Source: Paucidesulfovibrio sp036541255
GTDB lineage: Bacteria > Desulfobacterota > Desulfovibrionia > Desulfovibrionales > Desulfovibrionaceae
Direction: 5' to 3'
Assembly: GCA_036541255.1 (NCBI GenBank)
Contig: JAZHDD010000023.1
Coordinates: 186,001 to 250,000, forward strand
Length of the DNA stretch: 64,000 nucleotides
Made by a program: the position numbers and the translations under genes. The notes under the pieces are model-generated. The model ran no database searches, was not told the DNA's origin, and saw nothing but the letters and a program-made list of their open reading frames with translations. The number at the start of each line of letters is the position of its first letter. Positions within the stretch are counted from its first letter, which is position 1. Below are positions 43,325 through 52,272 of this stretch, piece by piece.

Positions 43325-43696
43325 CGACTTACGAAAGATTCCCGAACATGGCTGCTTCCCGCCGCTTCAGCCCTGCCGCACACCGCTCTCGGAAATTGCG
43401 GCGATCCGGGCTGTAAAATATCATTCACTCACTGTATGCTTTATCGGTCATGCCCGGTGCTTCTTTAGGACATCCGGCCCGGGCCGATTCGCCTGCAATC
43501 CTTATTTCCCGCCATATTCATGCCTACAGGGAGAAAAACGTTCCCTCCTCCTTAATCAATACAGGTTTCGTGCCAAGCAAATAGATACAACAAATAGCCA
43601 ACATTTACAAAGCAATATGATTCATTCATTCGGCGAGTGAACGAACCGGGGGGGCAATGCATCCCGGCACAGTCAACCCTCCGACACCCTAAGCAA
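43325..43696. other. Intergenic gap upstream of the nonulosonic gene set
   Basis: This gap of about 370 bases is more A/T-rich in its right half and should hold the leftward promoter of the CMP-sugar synthetase and downstream genes. On the minus strand TGGCACGAAACCTGTAT (43575 down to about 43559) resembles a sigma54 -24/-12 element, but the -12 dinucleotide is GT instead of GC. I see no gene, tRNA or strong terminator. Confidence 0.4.
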
Positions 43697-44632
43697 CTAC
43701 CGCGTTGCCGCATGCAGGCGGCCCACATGAAACCAGGAAATATACTCATAGAATGCAAAGAAATCATCCAGATGCCGCAATCCCGCCCCTTCAAGAACGG
43801 ACTGAAGCTCCTGCTCGAAGATACTGCCCATCAGCACAGGGCCTTTGCCCGCGGCCTGCTCCAGGGGCACAAGCGGCCGCCCTCCCCAGGACGTGCCCGC
43901 AATGGTGCAGGACGAGTTGGTGAAGGTGACGGAAACATCCGGACCGCAAAGGCTTTCCAGCGTATCCAAAACCTGTTTGCCGGTCTCGCCCGTACCGAAA
44001 ATCACGGCTCCGTCCGCAAACATTCCTGGTTCGGCGTTCAGGCGCTCCCAGGCAGGGCGCACGGCTTCGCAGGGTTTCTTGGGCCGCCACTGCGGATAGA
44101 GCACGCCATGGGCGCGCTTGCGAAACGCCCGCAAAATACCTTCCGAGCCGACGTATTCATAGAGCGGCTCACGGCAAAGACTGTCCACGGCGTGTTCCAC
44201 GGCCAAAAGGCTCGGATCGCCGTATTCGGTCTCCGTGCCCGCATAGTCATGGAAGACAAGAATCCCGCCCACATTGAGATGAGGGTGCCAGGCCAGAATG
44301 TCCAGGGCCACGCCGGATTGCCTGCCGTCCGAACTGATGCGGGGAAAACCGTGATCCCCGTCGATGAACAGGAAATCCAGGCGCTCCCGGAAGCGCAGAC
44401 CTTCCTCAACGCTGTAACCACGAACCGCATGGGTATTCGGCAGGTTCAACTTCTGTTGGACAGCGCGGTAGTTGTTTTCGTCGGTAAAGAGATCAAAGGA
44501 ATGCAGGCTGCCGCCATTTTCGCGCACATGTTCAAGAAAAATCGACGTGCTCCCTTCCCCCTTGAATACGCCGAGTTCCGCAATGCCGCCGCAAATGGAA
44601 AATTGCCCGAGTAGAGTCTGGAGATAGCGCAT
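43697..44632 (-). CDS. Methyltransferase_24-type protein with C-terminal Rossmann-like domain
   Basis: This 311-residue protein has an N-terminal SAM-methyltransferase domain (IAELGVFKGEGSTSIFLEH; LDFLFIDGDHGF; GGILVFHDYAG) similar to TylF/cephalosporin-hydroxylase-like enzymes. A C-terminal domain with the GTGETGKQVLDTLE nucleotide-binding motif follows. It probably methylates a sugar or its carrier. The start has GAGGCGG upstream. The gene is separated from the signalling cluster by ~140 bases. Confidence 0.75.
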   Translation of the reverse strand: MRYLQTLLGQFSICGGIAELGVFKGEGSTSIFLEHVRENGGSLHSFDLFTDENNYRAVQQKLNLPNTHAVRGYSVEEGLRFRERLDFLFIDGDHGFPRISSDGRQSGVALDILAWHPHLNVGGILVFHDYAGTETEYGDPSLLAVEHAVDSLCREPLYEYVGSEGILRAFRKRAHGVLYPQWRPKKPCEAVRPAWERLNAEPGMFADGAVIFGTGETGKQVLDTLESLCGPDVSVTFTNSSCTIAGTSWGGRPLVPLEQAAGKGPVLMGSIFEQELQSVLEGAGLRHLDDFFAFYEYISWFHVGRLHAATR

Positions 44633-44697
44633 GCATCCGCCTCATTGTGGTTGTCGGTTTATCCGGTCATGGCGGCCAGGGCCGACCACGCGCAAAA

Positions 44698-44715
44698 TCG
44701 TCGAAATATCGACGA
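44698..44715. other. Perfect inverted repeat
   Basis: TCGTCGA (44698-44704) and TCGACGA (44709-44715) flank AATA. The site lies between the HD-GYP gene and the methyltransferase, where it could be an operator or a weak hairpin in the transcript. No T-run follows, so a terminator is unlikely. Confidence 0.4.
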
Positions 44716-44773
44716 AGCAGGGCCACAATGCCATTTATGCAGGAATGAAGCCAATGCGGGCAGAATGGCCGCA

Positions 44774-45775
44774 TCAGAAACGGAGCTGTCGCCGATCCGA
44801 AAGGTGTTCGCGAATACGCACGAATTGCGGATAACACTCTTTGAACGGCCCTTCGAGTTGCGGATCGAAATGCCTGCCGAACTCCTGGGAAATCACGTCG
44901 CGAGCCAATGCGGGCGGCCAGGCGGATTTGTAGGGCCGGTCGCTGGTCATGGCGTCGAACACGTCGGCTATGGCGCAGATGCGGCCATACAGAGGGATTT
45001 CCTCTCCGGCCAGTCCGTAAGGGTAGCCTGTCCCGTCCCAGCGCTCATGGTGGGTCAGGGCAATGGTCTCCGCAGCCTGAAACAGGGTGGTTTCGGACGA
45101 CCCCAGGATGCGCGCGCCAAACTCGGTATGGCGCTGCATGATCTTCCATTCGTCCGAATCAAGCGGCCCGGGCTTGAGCAGAATGTTGTCCGGAACGCCG
45201 ATCTTGCCCACGTCGTGCATGGGGCTGGCCTGATGCACCTGTTCCACTTCTTCGGCGGCAAGCCCCAGCGCTTCCGCCAGCAGGGCGGCGTACACGCTCA
45301 TGCGCTGAATATGGGCGGCGGTTTCATTGTCCTTGAACTCGGCTGCCGAAGCCAGCCTGTGCAAAGAATCAAGGTTGGCGGCCATGGCCCGTTGTTGGTG
45401 TCCCAGGGCGCTCTCCACCGCAGAATTCAGGGCACGTGTGCGTTCCTGCACCATTCTTTCCAGACGCTTACGATCCATGCCCGGCCTGGGCGTGGGCATG
45501 TCTTCGGCGGTCGAGGCATGCAGGAGCACCATGGGCCCACCCATGAGCCGGCGCATGGCCCGCAACCGCTCGGCCAGACCAAGCCCTTGCTGGCTGGGCA
45601 AATCCCATCCGGTCAAAACCAGATCCGGCGTTGATGTGCTCATGATTTCCAAAGCTTGATCGCGGCTGACCCGCTTCACGCAGAAATCACCCGAACCGCA
45701 AAGGCGATCCGCAAATTCCTCGGTCCGCAGCTTGGGATCTTCCACCAAAAGAACCTTGAGCGGTCTTTCATCCAT
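44774..45775 (-). CDS. HD-GYP domain protein with degenerate receiver
   Basis: This 333-residue protein has a receiver-like N-terminus and an HD-GYP domain (HDVGKIGVPDNIL; THHERWDGTGYPYGL; AIADVFDAMTSDRPYK), the class that hydrolyses cyclic di-GMP. In the receiver, the position of the phosphorylated aspartate reads LVLTGWDLP, with Gly56 in place of Asp, so phosphorylation is unlikely. The gene overlaps the hybrid histidine kinase by eight bases. A c-di-GMP phosphodiesterase coupled to this chemosensory cluster is the simplest role. Confidence 0.86.
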   Translation of the reverse strand: MDERPLKVLLVEDPKLRTEEFADRLCGSGDFCVKRVSRDQALEIMSTSTPDLVLTGWDLPSQQGLGLAERLRAMRRLMGGPMVLLHASTAEDMPTPRPGMDRKRLERMVQERTRALNSAVESALGHQQRAMAANLDSLHRLASAAEFKDNETAAHIQRMSVYAALLAEALGLAAEEVEQVHQASPMHDVGKIGVPDNILLKPGPLDSDEWKIMQRHTEFGARILGSSETTLFQAAETIALTHHERWDGTGYPYGLAGEEIPLYGRICAIADVFDAMTSDRPYKSAWPPALARDVISQEFGRHFDPQLEGPFKECYPQFVRIREHLSDRRQLRF

Positions 45776-47783
45776 TATGACCTCGCTCAAGCTGGAAGGA
45801 AGAAGCATCTTTACGGCCCAACCGCTGAATAGCGTCACGCAAATGTTCGACCTCGAACGGCTTTGCCAGATAACCGTCCATGCCCAATTTAAGGAAGGAC
45901 TCCCGTTCGCTCTCCATGGCGTAGGCGGTGACGGCAATGACCGGCAGGTCTTTCGGAACGTTCTTGATGCGGCCCTGCCGGATATGTTCCAGGACCTCAA
46001 GTCCGTTCATGCGCGGCATCTGAATATCCATGAGCACGAGGTCCACGCCGCCCTCGGCCAGACGTTCCAGGGCGAACTCCCCATCCTCGGCTTCAATGAC
46101 CACGTGGCCTAGTTTGCTCAGGTAGCGGCTGACCACATATCGATTGGTGGAGTCGTCTTCGGCGTAAAGGATGCGCAGACTGTCCTGAGAGGTGCTCTTC
46201 CGCGTTCCGGCGCCGGGCTGAGGTTCTTCCCCAGACTCCGGCAGGCGCAGCAGGGTGGTGAAAAAGAAGGTGCTGCCCTCGCCGGGCACGCTTTCCACCC
46301 AAAGCTTGCCGCCAAGCAGGTTAACCAACTGGCGGGCAATGGCCAAACCCAGGCCGGTACCGCCATAGGCCTTGGTCATACAGTCTTCGGCCAGAGTGAA
46401 GTTCTCGAAAATCTCTTCCTGCTTGGCCTGGGGGATGCCAATGCCCGTGTCCTGTATCGCGAACAAGGCCACGATGGCTCCCTGTCCGTCGCTGCCGCCG
46501 CCCCTGTTGTGGCGGCTGGCCACGCCGGCACGCAACTTGACCCAGCCTTTTTCCGTAAACTTGCCGGCATTGGACAGCAGGTTGGAAAGCACCTGGGCAA
46601 GGCGGGCAGGGTCCCCGACAACGCTTTCGGGCAGAGACGCGTCCACCTCGCAATCGAACTGCAGATTCTTGAGCCGGAAAGCCGTGCGCCTGTTCTCACA
46701 CACGGAATTGACCAGCTCACGCAGCTTGAAGGGCCGCCGCTCCATGCTTACGGATTTGGCTTCGATACTGGAAAGCTCCAGAATGTCTTCCACCACATTC
46801 AACAGCTTGAGGGAAGCCTCCCTGGACATCTGGAGATACTTGCGCTGTTCCTGCCCCAGTTCGGTGCGCAGCAGCAGGTCGGTCATGCCCACGATGCCGT
46901 TGATGGGCGTACGCAATTCATGGCTCATGTTGGCCAGGAACTGGCTTTTAGCGCGGTCCGCGACCTCGGCGGCCTCCATGGCCCTTTTGAGCTTGCCCTC
47001 GCGCAGATGCCGCTCGGTCACGTCTTCGGCCGAGCCTGCGGTTCGCAGGGATTCGCCGTCCGTGGCCACGGGATAGGCCTTGGCTTCGACCCAACGCATG
47101 GTCCCGTCCGGGCGCAGAATACGAAACTCCTCGCTGGCCGAACCCTGACGGCTGACGTGGACATCATTCATGGATTTGCGGACCCGCTCGCGATCATCCG
47201 CATGGATGGTCTCGAAAATAGCGGCCCGGCTTTGCAGCAGGACATCCGGCGGAATACCCCAGATGTGCTCAAAAGCCGGGCTGACGTAGATGAACCGTTC
47301 GGAATCGCACAACCAGAATACGCTGTTAATGGCCTGGGCCATCTGCTGGAAACGCTCTTCGCTCTCGCGCAATCGCTCCTCGGCCATGCGCCTCTCCCGC
47401 ATAAGCCCGAACTCGCGTAACGCACGCCGCGCAATGTGCGGCATATCCAGGAAGGATTCCGCGGACTTGACCACATAGTCCAGCGCGCCCGCCTTCATGG
47501 CTTCGACCGCGACCTGCTCGTTGCCCTGGCTGGTCATGAGGATCAACGGATAACGCGGTTCTCCGCCGTAGGGCGCGAGAATTTCTATGCCGTTACCGTC
47601 CGGCAACAGCCAGTCGGCCACGATCAGGTCTGGACGACCCTGCTCCAGCGCCTCGCGGGCGAGCTGAAGCGTGCCCGCGACCTGGAGATCAAACTCCACA
47701 TCATCACGGGAAAAGGCTTCGCAGATGAGTTCGGCGTGCGCCTGTTCATCTTCGACAAGGAGTATTTTAATTACTTCCGTCAC
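45768..47783 (-). CDS. Hybrid sensor histidine kinase (REC-PAS-HisKA-HATPase-REC)
   Basis: This 671-residue protein has, in order, a receiver (DLIVADWLLP), a PAS domain (SVFWLCDSERFIYVSPAFEH), the phosphorylatable histidine region (FLANMSHELRTPINGIVG), the ATPase domain (DTGIGIPQAKQEEIFENF; GGTGLGLAIARQLV) and a C-terminal receiver (LVLMDIQMPRMNGLEVLE). No membrane segment is present, so it senses inside the cell. The start is GTG with AAGGGG upstream. It is likely to pass phosphoryl groups between the two receivers and to the HD-GYP partner. Confidence 0.9.
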   Translation of the reverse strand: MTEVIKILLVEDEQAHAELICEAFSRDDVEFDLQVAGTLQLAREALEQGRPDLIVADWLLPDGNGIEILAPYGGEPRYPLILMTSQGNEQVAVEAMKAGALDYVVKSAESFLDMPHIARRALREFGLMRERRMAEERLRESEERFQQMAQAINSVFWLCDSERFIYVSPAFEHIWGIPPDVLLQSRAAIFETIHADDRERVRKSMNDVHVSRQGSASEEFRILRPDGTMRWVEAKAYPVATDGESLRTAGSAEDVTERHLREGKLKRAMEAAEVADRAKSQFLANMSHELRTPINGIVGMTDLLLRTELGQEQRKYLQMSREASLKLLNVVEDILELSSIEAKSVSMERRPFKLRELVNSVCENRRTAFRLKNLQFDCEVDASLPESVVGDPARLAQVLSNLLSNAGKFTEKGWVKLRAGVASRHNRGGGSDGQGAIVALFAIQDTGIGIPQAKQEEIFENFTLAEDCMTKAYGGTGLGLAIARQLVNLLGGKLWVESVPGEGSTFFFTTLLRLPESGEEPQPGAGTRKSTSQDSLRILYAEDDSTNRYVVSRYLSKLGHVVIEAEDGEFALERLAEGGVDLVLMDIQMPRMNGLEVLEHIRQGRIKNVPKDLPVIAVTAYAMESERESFLKLGMDGYLAKPFEVEHLRDAIQRLGRKDASSFQLERGHNG

Positions 47784-47833
47784 TGATTCGACCCCTTGGC
47801 AATGCCCCCTGGAACCGCCGCGTCAAACTCCCC

Positions 47834-48292
47834 CTATTCGACGCAAAACTCGATCGTAAACTCTCCGTCCGGAGTGGTGAATGGAATGGCCATGATCGGC
47901 GCATTGGTCACATGCTGAATAACGTGCCTGTCGCCCATGACGACCATGGGCGTGCCGCTTTGCAGGGTGAGGCCGTTGCGCGCCATGGTTGCGCGGGATT
48001 GGCCCGAGACCATGTTCGTGATTTCGCCCACGGCGTCCTTGACGTCACGTAAAATATCCTCGATCTCCGAACCGAGCATGGCCCGGACAATGGCGATGGC
48101 GCATTTCTTGTCAAAAGAAATGGAAAGAGAGCCGGTCTTGTCGCCGGTGACGCCCACAAGGCCCGTCACGTCGCCTTTGGCCACCTGCCCCTTCTTGATG
48201 TAGGGCGTACCGGCCCTGCACTCAATGGAGGCCATGGTACCTATTACGTCCTGAGCTGCCTTGATCAAGGGTATGGCCAAATCCAGATTCAT
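47834..48292 (-). CDS. cheX: CheX-like phosphatase
   Basis: This 152-residue protein has the CheX fold pattern, with the EITN motif at residues 90-93 that contacts CheY-P in CheX. Internal motifs VAKGDVTGLVGVTGDKTGSL and KDAVGEITNMVSGQSR fit. It should remove phosphate from CheY-like receivers. The ATG at 48292 sits directly after GGGGGGAGG. It follows a second CheX-like gene, so the cluster has two. Confidence 0.85.
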   Translation of the reverse strand: MNLDLAIPLIKAAQDVIGTMASIECRAGTPYIKKGQVAKGDVTGLVGVTGDKTGSLSISFDKKCAIAIVRAMLGSEIEDILRDVKDAVGEITNMVSGQSRATMARNGLTLQSGTPMVVMGDRHVIQHVTNAPIMAIPFTTPDGEFTIEFCVE

Positions 48293-48326
48293 CCTCCCCC
48301 CTTTTTTCGCCTGACGCGACCGGGAT

Positions 48327-48746
48327 CTAGTTTCCGAGCGCCTCAAGGCCCGAGGTCATGACCACAAACCCGCCGGATTCGGTCATATAAATTTCCGGAT
48401 CGCCGCTTTTGCTCGGCCAACCCGTGCCGCTTTCAGGCACACTGAGCTTGAACGTCCTGTCCTCGGAAAGCAATTCTCCGAGAATCCTGCCCGCCACGGT
48501 ATTCACTATCTCCGCCAGCGTATCCCAAAGGGTCTGCTCGCGGATGCGTTCGTCCTCGCCAAAGATGGCCGCCGCAGCCAGCGTCAGCAGTTTGCGGGGA
48601 AAGACCATGGTCACGGCCCCTTCGCAGGGCTCCAGCACGCGCACCCGGGACCACAGGTAGTCCGAGCTGGAAGCCTCGATAAAAAACATTTCCTCCATGG
48701 TAGCGGAAACAGCACCGGCCACAACGGATTGAAGACTCTTTACCAT
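48327..48746 (-). CDS. CheX-like protein
   Basis: This 139-residue protein is a second CheX/CheC-type phosphatase-like protein. The E-I-V-N motif (residues 79-82, in LWDTLAEIVNTVAGRI) is conserved, and the surrounding helix is typical. It overlaps the preceding CheY-like gene by seven bases, which suggests these two act together. I cannot say which receiver it dephosphorylates. Confidence 0.78.
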   Translation of the reverse strand: MVKSLQSVVAGAVSATMEEMFFIEASSSDYLWSRVRVLEPCEGAVTMVFPRKLLTLAAAAIFGEDERIREQTLWDTLAEIVNTVAGRILGELLSEDRTFKLSVPESGTGWPSKSGDPEIYMTESGGFVVMTSGLEALGN

Positions 48747-49132
48747 GCCGCCCCTCCCTTGTCCGGGAGCAAGGGGCCAAGCGCTTCGGCCAGCATGGCC
48801 GGATTCACCGGCTTGGGAAGCACGGCGAACGCCCCCATCTCCAAAAGCTCCCGCTCATTGGCCTCGTTTTTGGCACTGGAAATGACCAGCACCGGCATAT
48901 CTCCATATTCCTCATTTTCCTTGATCCGCTTGAGCAGATCCCGGCCGCCCATGACCGGCATGGTCAAATCCGTCACCAAGAGGTCCGGCGGACCCCATTC
49001 CAAAAGCTCCAGCGCTTCCAGCCCATTGGCCGCCTCCAGAAATTCCACGCCCGCCAATCCGGCAATTTCCAGGCAACGCCGTATGACCATTCTTGCTGTC
49101 GCTGAATCATCCGCTATGATAACGCGTTCCAT
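48740..49132 (-). CDS. CheY-like response regulator
   Basis: This 130-residue single-domain receiver has the acidic pair (IIADDSATAR), the phosphoacceptor Asp in LVTDLTMPVMGG, and the conserved lysine in VLPKPVNPAM. It could be the diffusible output of CheA. The ATG at 49132 has GAGGTG upstream; an in-frame GTG three codons earlier is possible. It overlaps the CheX-like gene by seven bases. Confidence 0.88.
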   Translation of the reverse strand: MERVIIADDSATARMVIRRCLEIAGLAGVEFLEAANGLEALELLEWGPPDLLVTDLTMPVMGGRDLLKRIKENEEYGDMPVLVISSAKNEANERELLEMGAFAVLPKPVNPAMLAEALGPLLPDKGGAAW

Positions 49133-49167
49133 CGCACTCACCTCAATTCTCTACGGTTGGCCGAGCC

Positions 49168-49650
49168 TCAAAGGAACCAGGACTCCCTGCCTGCCGAAGT
49201 GATGGTCACACGGCCAGTGTTGACCTCCACCGCCACGGTACGGCTGAAATTGCCTCCCACATCCTCGGCCACAGGACCCAACTTATATTGCCACAGAATC
49301 TTCTTGATAGCCAGCACGTTACGCTTGCCGATATTGAACACTTCGTTATGGTCCATAACCTTGGCCCCGCCAGCAAGCTTGACGATCATACCCTGTCCGT
49401 TCTTGGCCGCGCCATGCTTTTCCATGGCCTGGAAAAGCGCGGGAAGGCCCGTGTCTGCAAAATAGCCGGGCCGTTCCCTGGCTCGCTCGGGCTGGATTGA
49501 CGAGTCCGGGAGCGCCACGTGGACCATGCCCACACCTCGGGTCTTGGGATCAAGCAAGATCACGGACACGCAGGAACCCAGCGCATACGTCTTGACCACT
49601 TCCCCTGGCGTTTTGGACGCTCCGAAATCACCAACACCCAATGTGATCAC
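49168..49650 (-). CDS. cheD: Chemoreceptor glutamine deamidase CheD
   Basis: This 160-residue protein has the CheD catalytic cysteine and histidine at Cys27 (TYALGSCVSV) and His44 (GVGMVHVALP), the same positions as in T. maritima CheD. It deamidates specific glutamines of chemoreceptors. The start is GTG with GGGAGG upstream. It lies directly after cheB and has a paralogue 2 kb further along the cluster. Confidence 0.93.
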   Translation of the reverse strand: MITLGVGDFGASKTPGEVVKTYALGSCVSVILLDPKTRGVGMVHVALPDSSIQPERARERPGYFADTGLPALFQAMEKHGAAKNGQGMIVKLAGGAKVMDHNEVFNIGKRNVLAIKKILWQYKLGPVAEDVGGNFSRTVAVEVNTGRVTITSAGRESWFL

Positions 49651-49654
49651 CAGA

Positions 49655-50713
49655 TCAACCTCCCAACTTCGAGAGAAGATTCAATGATTCTTGAGCAATG
49701 CGGCCAAGAGGAACAAGGCGCTCCGCACCGCCCCGCACATAGGCCTCCTTGGGCATGCCAAAGACCACGCTGGTTTCCTCGTCCTGGGCCAGGGTGCGCG
49801 CGCCGGCATCACGCATGAGCTTCATGGCGTCCGCGCCGTCCGCGCCCATACCCGTGAGCATGATGCCCACGGCGTTGTTGCCGACATGTTCGGCAACTGA
49901 CTTGAACAGTTCCTCCACGGAGGGGCAATGCCCGTTGACCAGCGGACCGGGCTGGCAGCGCACTTGATAGATGCCGCCGGAGCGTATCAGGCGCATATGC
50001 ATGCCGCCCGCGGCAATGAGCACCCGGCCGGGCATGACCCGGTCGCCGTCCGCCGCCTCTTTGACCTCCATGTTGCAGAGCGAGTTCATGCGCTCGGAAA
50101 ACATCTTGGTGAATCCCGCTGGCATATGCTGAACAATGACCACGCCGGGAGTGGATACGGGATAGGCCGTGATGACCTCGCGAATGGCTTCGGTTCCGCC
50201 TGTGGAGGCACCGATGGCGATGACCTTGTCCGTGGTGCCAGCCAGGGCCGCGCCCTGCACGGAACGGGGTCGGAACTCCGGCCGCTTGTGCTTCCAGTGG
50301 GACACGTTGGCCGTAGACGCGATCTTGATCTTGGTGCGCAGCTCCGTGAGCATGGCGTTCAGGCCCTGGGTCATGTCCGATGTGGGCTTGGTCACGAAGT
50401 CCACAGCGCCCGCATCCAGACAATCAAGAGTGATCTGCTTGCCCCGTTCAGTAAGCGAGCTGACCATGACCACGGGTAGAGGATACTGCGGCATGAGTTT
50501 GCGTAAAAATTCCAGCCCGTCCATGCGCGGCATTTCCACGTCCAGGGTCAACACATCAGGCTTGAGCTGCACGATCCTGTCACGCGCCACATAGGGATCG
50601 GGCGCAGTGCCCACCACTTCGATGCCAGGGTCCATGGAAAGACCCTTTTCCAGCACGTTACGCACAAGGGCTGAATCGTCGATCACCAAAACCTTGACTA
50701 TCCGCTTCATCAT
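49655..50713 (-). CDS. cheB: Chemotaxis methylesterase/deamidase CheB
   Basis: This 352-residue protein has an N-terminal receiver with Asp58 (LTLDVEMPRMDG) and a C-terminal methylesterase with the Ser/His/Asp triad in IGASTGGTEA, IVQHMPAGFT and LTGMGADGADAM. It demethylates and deamidates chemoreceptors. It lies between cheR and cheD in the usual order. A second ATG follows the first directly. Confidence 0.95.
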   Translation of the reverse strand: MMKRIVKVLVIDDSALVRNVLEKGLSMDPGIEVVGTAPDPYVARDRIVQLKPDVLTLDVEMPRMDGLEFLRKLMPQYPLPVVMVSSLTERGKQITLDCLDAGAVDFVTKPTSDMTQGLNAMLTELRTKIKIASTANVSHWKHKRPEFRPRSVQGAALAGTTDKVIAIGASTGGTEAIREVITAYPVSTPGVVIVQHMPAGFTKMFSERMNSLCNMEVKEAADGDRVMPGRVLIAAGGMHMRLIRSGGIYQVRCQPGPLVNGHCPSVEELFKSVAEHVGNNAVGIMLTGMGADGADAMKLMRDAGARTLAQDEETSVVFGMPKEAYVRGGAERLVPLGRIAQESLNLLSKLGG

Positions 50714-50717
50714 TCTC

Positions 50718-51542
50718 TCATACCTTTTTGTATACGGCGGGCATGACGTATTCGAAGGGGCAGGTCTCCCTGCCGAGCGTTTCCGAATGCCCTATGAAAA
50801 AATACCCGCCGGGGTGCATGTGGTCATAAAAGAGTTGGGCAAGGCGATTTCGCGTTACCTGGTCGAAATAAATCATCACGTTGCGGCAAAAAATAACATG
50901 GAATTTCCCCTTGAACGGCCATCTTGTGCTCATCAAATTGAAACGACGATACAAAATGTCTTTTTTCAGCTCCGGCTTCACAACCCATTCATCCGGGCCG
51001 CGCTTGACGAAATACTTGTTGCGCAGGCTGACCGGAGTGTGGGTCATGCGTTCGTCCGGATATACCGCATTCTGGGCCTTGGCCAGGGCCTGAGTGGAGA
51101 TGTCCGTGGCCAGCATGCCCGCGTCCCACTGGGAATACTGCGTCCCAAAAAATTCGCGCAGGACCATGGCCAGGGTATAGGGTTCCTCACCCGTGGCCGC
51201 AGCCGCACACCACAGCCGGAAATCCCGCCTTCCCTGGGACTGAATGCGCGAAACCACCTCGGGCAGGACCGTGCTGCGCAAAAAATCGAAGTGTGCGCTT
51301 TCACGGAAGAAAAACGTATGGTTGGTGGAAAGCCGATTGATCAGCTCTTCAACGGCCTTGCCGGTCTTGTCGTTGCGGACATAATTGAAATATTCGCCAA
51401 ACGTGGCCAGTCCCAGGCCATTGAGCACCTTTTGCAAACGTCCCACGATCAGCGCCCGCTTCTGATCCGTCAGATTGATCCCCGCATACTCGTACACGAA
51501 GTCTCTGATGTCCTTGAACTCTTTGTCGGAAAGCTGATACAT
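50718..51542 (-). CDS. cheR: Chemotaxis methyltransferase CheR
   Basis: This 274-residue S-adenosylmethionine-dependent methyltransferase modifies glutamates on chemoreceptors. The N-terminal helical domain begins MYQLSDKEFKDIRDFVYEY; the SAM domain contains FRLWCAAAATGEEPYTLAM and FHVIFCRNVMIYFD. The C-terminus is typical of the family. It precedes cheB by four bases and follows the CheD paralogue. Confidence 0.95.
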   Translation of the reverse strand: MYQLSDKEFKDIRDFVYEYAGINLTDQKRALIVGRLQKVLNGLGLATFGEYFNYVRNDKTGKAVEELINRLSTNHTFFFRESAHFDFLRSTVLPEVVSRIQSQGRRDFRLWCAAAATGEEPYTLAMVLREFFGTQYSQWDAGMLATDISTQALAKAQNAVYPDERMTHTPVSLRNKYFVKRGPDEWVVKPELKKDILYRRFNLMSTRWPFKGKFHVIFCRNVMIYFDQVTRNRLAQLFYDHMHPGGYFFIGHSETLGRETCPFEYVMPAVYKKV

Positions 51543-51579
51543 TCTCTGCCTGTCCCCTGTCCGAATCTCCCCACGTCGC

Positions 51580-52086
51580 CTATTGCGGATACCAGTCCGA
51601 GGATCTGATTCGCTCGACTCTGGCCAGCACCAGTTCGCCCGTGGCGCTGTGAAAGACGACTTTGCGGCCCCAATTGCCGCCTACATCCATATCCACGCTG
51701 CTGAGGTTCAGTTTATCCAACAATTCCAGGCCGACCTTGACATTCTGATCGCCCAGCCCTTCCTGGTAGCCTTCGGCTTCAGGGTTGGAGCCGCCGCCGA
51801 TAAGGTGCGTCTCCAGATCTGCGACAACCGAGCCCGATTCAAGCAGCATGCGCACCAAGGTAACGATGGCCGGTGCAGCATACTTGGCAGTGGAAGGCAC
51901 CCCCTTTTCGCGATAGGGGCGCGCATAATTGGCCATACCGCCTCGTTTCCGTCTGCGGTCGAAAACCGTCAAAACAGCTCCGGCCCCTACGACGGCGCAA
52001 AGCTGCGTCGGCACCGAAGGCAAGCAAACATTTCCCGGCACAAGCATGAGCTCTTGCGCCGCAATTTCATGTCCCCCGCTTTTCAT
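51580..52086 (-). CDS. CheD-family paralogue lacking catalytic residues
   Basis: This 168-residue protein aligns with CheD over its whole length: GGMANYARPYRE corresponds to GVGMVHVALP, and the LETHLIGGGSN and DVGGNWGRKVVFHSATG blocks match. The catalytic Cys region LGSCV reads VGAGA (Gly36 in the Cys position) and the His is Asn53. It therefore cannot be a normal deamidase. It may bind receptors or CheD as a scaffold or inhibitor. It lies next to cheR, and the neighbouring CheD at 49168 is intact. Confidence 0.82.
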   Translation of the reverse strand: MKSGGHEIAAQELMLVPGNVCLPSVPTQLCAVVGAGAVLTVFDRRRKRGGMANYARPYREKGVPSTAKYAAPAIVTLVRMLLESGSVVADLETHLIGGGSNPEAEGYQEGLGDQNVKVGLELLDKLNLSSVDMDVGGNWGRKVVFHSATGELVLARVERIRSSDWYPQ

Positions 52087-52216
52087 CCTTGTCCTCTACG
52101 GCTTTTGCACCGTTAAAAAGAGAACGGCATGTTCCACCATATTCTCTTTAATACTTCCGTAGCGCTGCGTCCAGCGCGTTCTCTCATGTCAGGCTATTGC
52201 ACGACGTTTTTTTCAA

Positions 52217-52243
52217 GGCCGCCCGCCCTATTGGCGAGCGGCC
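52217..52243. other. GC-rich inverted repeat
   Basis: GGCCGCCCGCC (52217-52227) and GGCGAGCGGCC (52233-52243) form an 11-bp stem with one G-T-type mismatch and a five-base loop. No T-run follows in either transcription direction, so it is probably a weak terminator or RNA structure between the chemoreceptor and the CheD paralogue. Confidence 0.4.
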
Positions 52244-52272
52244 CGACTATATATTAGGTCCGCACCAAATCA

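Noticed and set aside
43559..43577. Sigma54 promoter leftward before the CMP-sugar synthetase
   Set aside because: The -24 part fits, but the -12 dinucleotide is GT instead of GC and the distance to the start is ~235 bases, so it is left only as a note in the gap entry.
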